The notes below the pieces were generated by a model. That model ran no database searches. It was not told where the DNA came from and was given only the letters and a program-made list of their open reading frames with translations. A DNA stretch of 64,000 bases, from NCBI GenBank assembly GCA_949987565.1, contig OX465112.1, positions 19,999,516 to 20,063,515 on the forward strand, in the 5' to 3' direction. This DNA is from Luidia sarsii. Its lineage: Eukaryota; Echinodermata; Asteroidea; Paxillosida; Luidiidae. The position numbers were made by a program, and so were the translations under genes. Shown one piece after another: positions 59,803-64,000 of this stretch; positions within the stretch are counted from its first letter, which is position 1, and each line of letters begins with the position of its first letter.

Positions 59803-61475
59803 TAGCTGAATCCAACCTCACTCCCATAGATGTAACATAATGTTGTGTCGAGGAGAATGTAATTCAATGAGGGTTTGCGAGTATTTTACTAGATGGCTTA
59901 CAGCCCTGTCTGATCCACTCCATGATGCCCATGGGTCTCAACTCATCATTGCTCAAGTTCTTGTTGCAAAGTCAAGCCATGCCAATATCTGGTAGTTTGG
60001 CCATCTTTGTCATGTATTTGTTAGTTTGAACATCGTCTCCTGAGGGCAGGAAAATCAAACACAGTACAGTGTCATGATAGAGGCAAATAGAGGGCTCGTT
60101 GCTTTGCCCAATGCCTGATAGAAATATTTCAATGTTTATCACGTCGAGCAGGGCAAACCCTCATTGAATGACAACCTCACTCCATTATACTGACTGCCAG
60201 ATGATGACATGGACACTACTGAGTGCGATTGTGGATGAAACCAACAAACAGTTTTGATGTGGCTTTTCCTTTTTTTATGACAAATACTATCTGGTGATTC
60301 AGGATTTTTTTGGCAGCCTCATAGTTTTTGAATTTGTATTCGTAATGATTTTGTATTTGAGGGAAGTTTTGTTTGCCATTTTGGTATTTGTGATACCATG
60401 TTTTGGCATTTCTTTTACGATGCTGCCAGATGATAGCTATTTTGCACCTGGCCACTTTTCAGTGCCCATGACTTCCAAAGAGGTGTTTAAAAAAATGTAC
60501 CATTTTTTCACGCTGCATATTGTTTTGTGGTAGGCTGAAAAGAGTCTTTGTTTAAAACTTGGACCAAAAGTGGTGTCCGGATTCAGAGTGCCTGGCGCAT
60601 AGCAACAAGTCCAGCACTCTGAATTCGGAGGTCCCTGTGCAAAGTGGTTAATTAAAGTGTGCTCTTCATATAATTATGTAGCCACTTAACTTCACAATTT
60701 ACTTTGTATTTTGTTTTACTGTTTTCTAATCATCGTCTTTCAGTCTGAGACTTTACTTTGCCGTCGAGCATGAGCTGGAAGCAGACCTCTTTTTTTATTC
60801 CCCTTTACCCTTGGTCAGAATAGCAAGGTTGCAATATGCAGCCATGTTGTACATAATTATGTATTTCTTTGGAAATGTGGAGACCTGAATGTTATAAGCC
60901 GGTGTCAGATGGATGCTTAGCATGTTCATAAAGACATCGGGGACCACTTTCATACAGCCACTTAAAGGGTCTGTGCAATGAGTATCACAGTCAAGCTCAC
61001 TTTCTGCTGCTATCTAGGGATCTCAAGTGTACAAACATATTGGCAAGCTTCTTTTTCTTATTGGAGTCAGAATAAAGAAATCTTTTTTTCCTTTAAAATA
61101 TCCTTATAAAAATGAGGGCGCTATGTCAGAAACCCACAGTTTAAAAAAGATAAAAGAAACATTAATTTTCAATCTGCAAATGAATCATTCTGGGTTAGGT
61201 TTGATGAAAGACTCCTTCACTCAAACATTATGAAGCATACATTTTGGCAGCAGATCAACAGGTTAACGGAAAGGTCTGCTGGAAAAGCCAGAACTTTTCC
61301 AGAACCTTTGTACACAACCAATTGAGTTTCTGCTGCATGATCCTGTGATGATATCACAAATTTGCTAATGAATATTGACATTCTCATTAGCATAAAAACT
61401 GAAATTGTTAGGAACATTGCAAAACAGTTTTGTAGCATGGATTCAAGTAATAAAACTTGTATTGCACTGACCCTT
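59803..61475 (+). other. Probable RGS12 3' UTR with poly(A) signal at 61,449
   Basis: No coding exon follows the stop. The first well-placed AATAAA is 61449-61454 (CAAGTAATAAAACTTG). A second AATAAA lies at 63235-63240. The UTR holds SINE family B fragments (59,850-59,880 and 60,070-60,170: TCACGTCGAGCAGGGCAAAC) and a family C repeat at about 60,500-60,640. Confidence 0.5.
60500..60645. repeat. Dispersed repeat family C in the 3' UTR
   Basis: TGTTTTGTGGTAGGCTGAAA, AGAGTCTTTGTTTAAAACTT, GTCCGGATTCAGAGTGCC. Same orientation as 45,600-45,760. Confidence 0.7.
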
Positions 61476-62175
61476 TAAGTGTGAACAATTGCTTAGCAGG
61501 AAAAGTCTTCCTATTAACAGGATTACAAACTGCACTGCAATGCAACGTCATTGCTTTTGACTTCCACTCTTCCTTTTACTTAGCATGAAAATAGTGAAGT
61601 TTGTGTTGGCAAGGTGATCCTATGAATAATGACCTTTTGGCGCTTAAGCAGCTGTATGAAATTGGGCCCAGGAAGGTGAATGTCATGTGAAAGTGATTCA
61701 TGGTTTGACCTGGTCCTGTGGTTGGGACGATGAAACTCATCAAAGTCATCTTCACTGAGCCAATCCTCACCGAATAACTGCTGTACATTATTGTAAATAC
61801 ATTAAATAGATTCATGTATATTTTCCTTTTTTTACGCCCTATTTATCAAAGATGTGAATGTTGCATTTCATGGCTATACACCATATGCCATCGTGCTAGA
61901 GGGTAGACATTTGTGTTTATTTAGTGACTGCAGGGGGCAGTATGACATGAAACATTATTATTCTTCCAATAATTGTATAAATAGACAACTATATATGAAT
62001 GTCTTCAAATGAAGTGTTGCACTTGTATTCTATGCGGAGATTTCTCTACATCAATGCAACAGGTGTCTAAAAATTCAGACACATCTTGACATTATTGAAT
62101 TGCATGTGCATTGTCTTTATGATCACAGGTAAAAGAAATTGAAATAACATCGTTGCAAAAGGGAGAGTCCACAAT
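61476..62175. other. Spacer, nothing recognised
   Basis: No exon, RNA gene or clear repeat seen. Could be extended 3' UTR if the 63,235 signal is used. Confidence 0.35.
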
Positions 62176-62179
62176 TTGG

Positions 62180-62350
62180 TGTTGTCAAACAAATCAAAGG
62201 AAAACTGAATGGGTTCTTTTGAAAAAAATTGAAAAATGGCAAAGAAAGGTTTTAGTGAACTGGGACTTCAACCCGAGACCTCTGGATTTGCGTAGCAGTG
62301 CTCTTACCATCTGAGCTATCCAGCCCTTAGATGGCAGCCTTCCAAAAAAG
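62180..62350 (-). mobile_element. SINE family A (minus)
   Basis: GGGACTTCAACCCGAGACCT, TTACCATCTGAGCTATCCAG, CCCTTAGATGGCAGCC. The non-tRNA body is mostly missing. Confidence 0.82.
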
Positions 62351-64000
62351 CTAAATATGATATTTTGATACCAGCATTACTTCTAGGCAGATATTTAAAT
62401 GAACTGCAATTCACAGTATCACTACTGTATTCATAAAGCGAAATATTATATTGAATCACTGTGAAATGTTTACATGTACAGAGCTTGAATTGAGTTTCTA
62501 TTTTATTTACAGGTTAGTTTTATTTTTGTCATTGATATTATATTATTTATATGTAAGGTAGATATTATGAATAGCCTATAGCCCAGCCAGTTTTCCAACA
62601 CCATCACCATTTTGTTTTAAAATTATTTCATTACGTGTGTTAGCATGCTTCACATCATTCATTTTTTTAATCTTTGAAGTTGGAAATGAAGAATTATTTT
62701 ATATTCACACAATTTTTGTACAATTCATACAGTACTTGATACCTGGTTTGAGCTTGAAGTAACCGCTTTAAGTTGAAAATCGATGGTCATGTAGATTTTG
62801 AGAAAGTAGTCCTAGCGCCAACGATTTATGTCGATATCCAAACTATTTTGTTCTTGCAAAACTAGTCAGAAACAATGTAAAACTTTGTACGCTTTATTTT
62901 ACTCATTATACAGAATTTGTATACACATTGTATATCCTGAAAAATAACATAGTTTGCAACATGTATGCTTTTCCTATTTCTGATTTTGTATTAGTTTATT
63001 CTAAGATTCTGTTGGAAGCACTTTGACCATACTGGTATGAAAAATTAATGGCCAACCCCTATTCCTTCCCAATCTGCCCTCTTTTCCCCCTGCCCCGCCC
63101 CCTCAGCATCCCATTCTTCAAATCATCAACCATTGATATAACATTTGAAGCCTACATTGGCCTTTTGACCCAGCGACCAAAATGCTTTTCCAGTGATTAG
63201 TCTCAAGTCCTGTTATTCGACAGATATAGCATTGAATAAACAAGCCAGTTTTTGCACAAGTAACTCGGGTATCTTCTGATTGCCATACACTGTCCATACG
63301 TACTATTCAAACAATCAGACCTTAAACCCCTTCAAATTTAACAAAACCGTATCAATCAAAAGCTGAGGTTTCCATTATTTTAAAGATTTTAGCGAAGTAG
63401 GGGGCTACCACGTAGTTTTCCTCGCACCAATATCTCGCGATGTATTTATTGCAGTTATTGCCTGTAAATGGCTGATCATTCACTGAAATAATCCTGCCTA
63501 CGAAACATTGAGTCTTTTTTTATTGGCTTACCAAAATAACAGCCTGTAAAAAAAGGGCCTTCGGTAATATTTTAAAATTGTAAAATTGTATTGTAGGTAA
63601 TTAATTGTCTTATGGGATTGTACATTTTAGTCGCCATCCGCCCAGTCGGGTTTAAAAATAGAGCTCAAAATTTGTTCTTTTGAGTATCGATTTCCGTGAG
63701 CTGCTTTAGAAATATTATCACTGACCTCAAGAAAACTGTCTTGGAAATAATATTTGGGTCAAAAAACGTTTTATGAGAATACTTTTAAGACGAAGAAAAT
63801 CGGTAAATGCAGTCGGAGGACCAGATAACCGCATCACTGCCTGGGCGCATTGTCCCTTGAGCATTCTGCAATGCATGTGCGCGATTCACTCCGCGCATTT
63901 CAACGAGGCAACATGCCAACGCGTCTATACCTCTTTGGTCTAACTATATACACGGCACTATGCCAGTAGCCTATTGTTGGGCACAAGCTTGGAGGCGTGC
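62351..64000. other. Terminal spacer, no gene recognised
   Basis: AT-rich to about 63,800, then CpG-richer in the last 200 bases. I see no exon or RNA gene; a downstream promoter might begin at the very end. Confidence 0.35.

Overview
The window is a piece of a metazoan nuclear genome. Genes are split into short exons with GT-AG introns, base composition is AT-rich, and the introns and spacers are packed with tRNA-derived SINEs, fold-back DNA elements, Penelope-like retroelement debris and arrays of the hexamer TACATG. A single RGS12/RGS14-type gene carrying the full PDZ-PTB-RGS-RBD-RBD-GoLoco layout, next to a vertebrate-like CCDC125, suggests an invertebrate deuterostome. An echinoderm or other ambulacrarian is my best guess from repeat texture, but I cannot prove the species.

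Layout. 1-3.4 kb: a pyrimidine-rich tract and a minus-strand gene resembling the Golgi-associated RAB2 interactor (GARIN/FAM71) family, bracketed by a roughly 280-bp inverted repeat. 3.4-5.6 kb: spacer with a perfect 15-copy 22-bp satellite. 5.64-7.82 kb: four minus-strand exons of the V-ATPase membrane subunit e (ATP6V0E). 7.82-8.34 kb: a short head-to-head promoter interval. 8.34-18.06 kb: eleven plus-strand exons of CCDC125, assembled to 512 residues. 18-23 kb: repeat-rich spacer. 23-61.5 kb: the RGS12/14-type gene on the plus strand. Its 2.2-kb first coding exon carries PDZ and PTB, a probable internal alternative first exon lies at 40.08 kb, the RGS domain is in exons 41.0-43.8 kb, the two Ras-binding domains in 52.0-55.8 kb, and the GoLoco motif with a long tail in the last exon. 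The assembled product is 1,824 residues. 61.5-64 kb: no gene seen.

The four genes are not an operon. Their products act in Golgi/Rab biology (GARIN), organelle acidification (ATP6V0E), cell migration (CCDC125, from its human counterpart) and G-protein/Ras signalling (RGS12/14). From memory, human counterparts of all four lie on chromosome 5 (GARIN3, ATP6V0E1, CCDC125, RGS14), which may reflect ancestral linkage.

The most interesting material is mobile DNA. A Penelope-like element at 49,436-50,329 has inverted terminal arms, an exact 12-bp target duplication and a GIY-YIG endonuclease remnant. Each arm folds as a hammerhead-ribozyme-like RNA. About fifteen dispersed relatives share a paired change at core positions 3 and 8 (C-G to U-A). 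A second, different hammerhead-like motif with a nearly canonical core lies at 17,324-17,367 on the minus strand. A 2.77-kb DNA transposon with an 8-bp target duplication has split a SINE and itself holds a nested hAT-like element.
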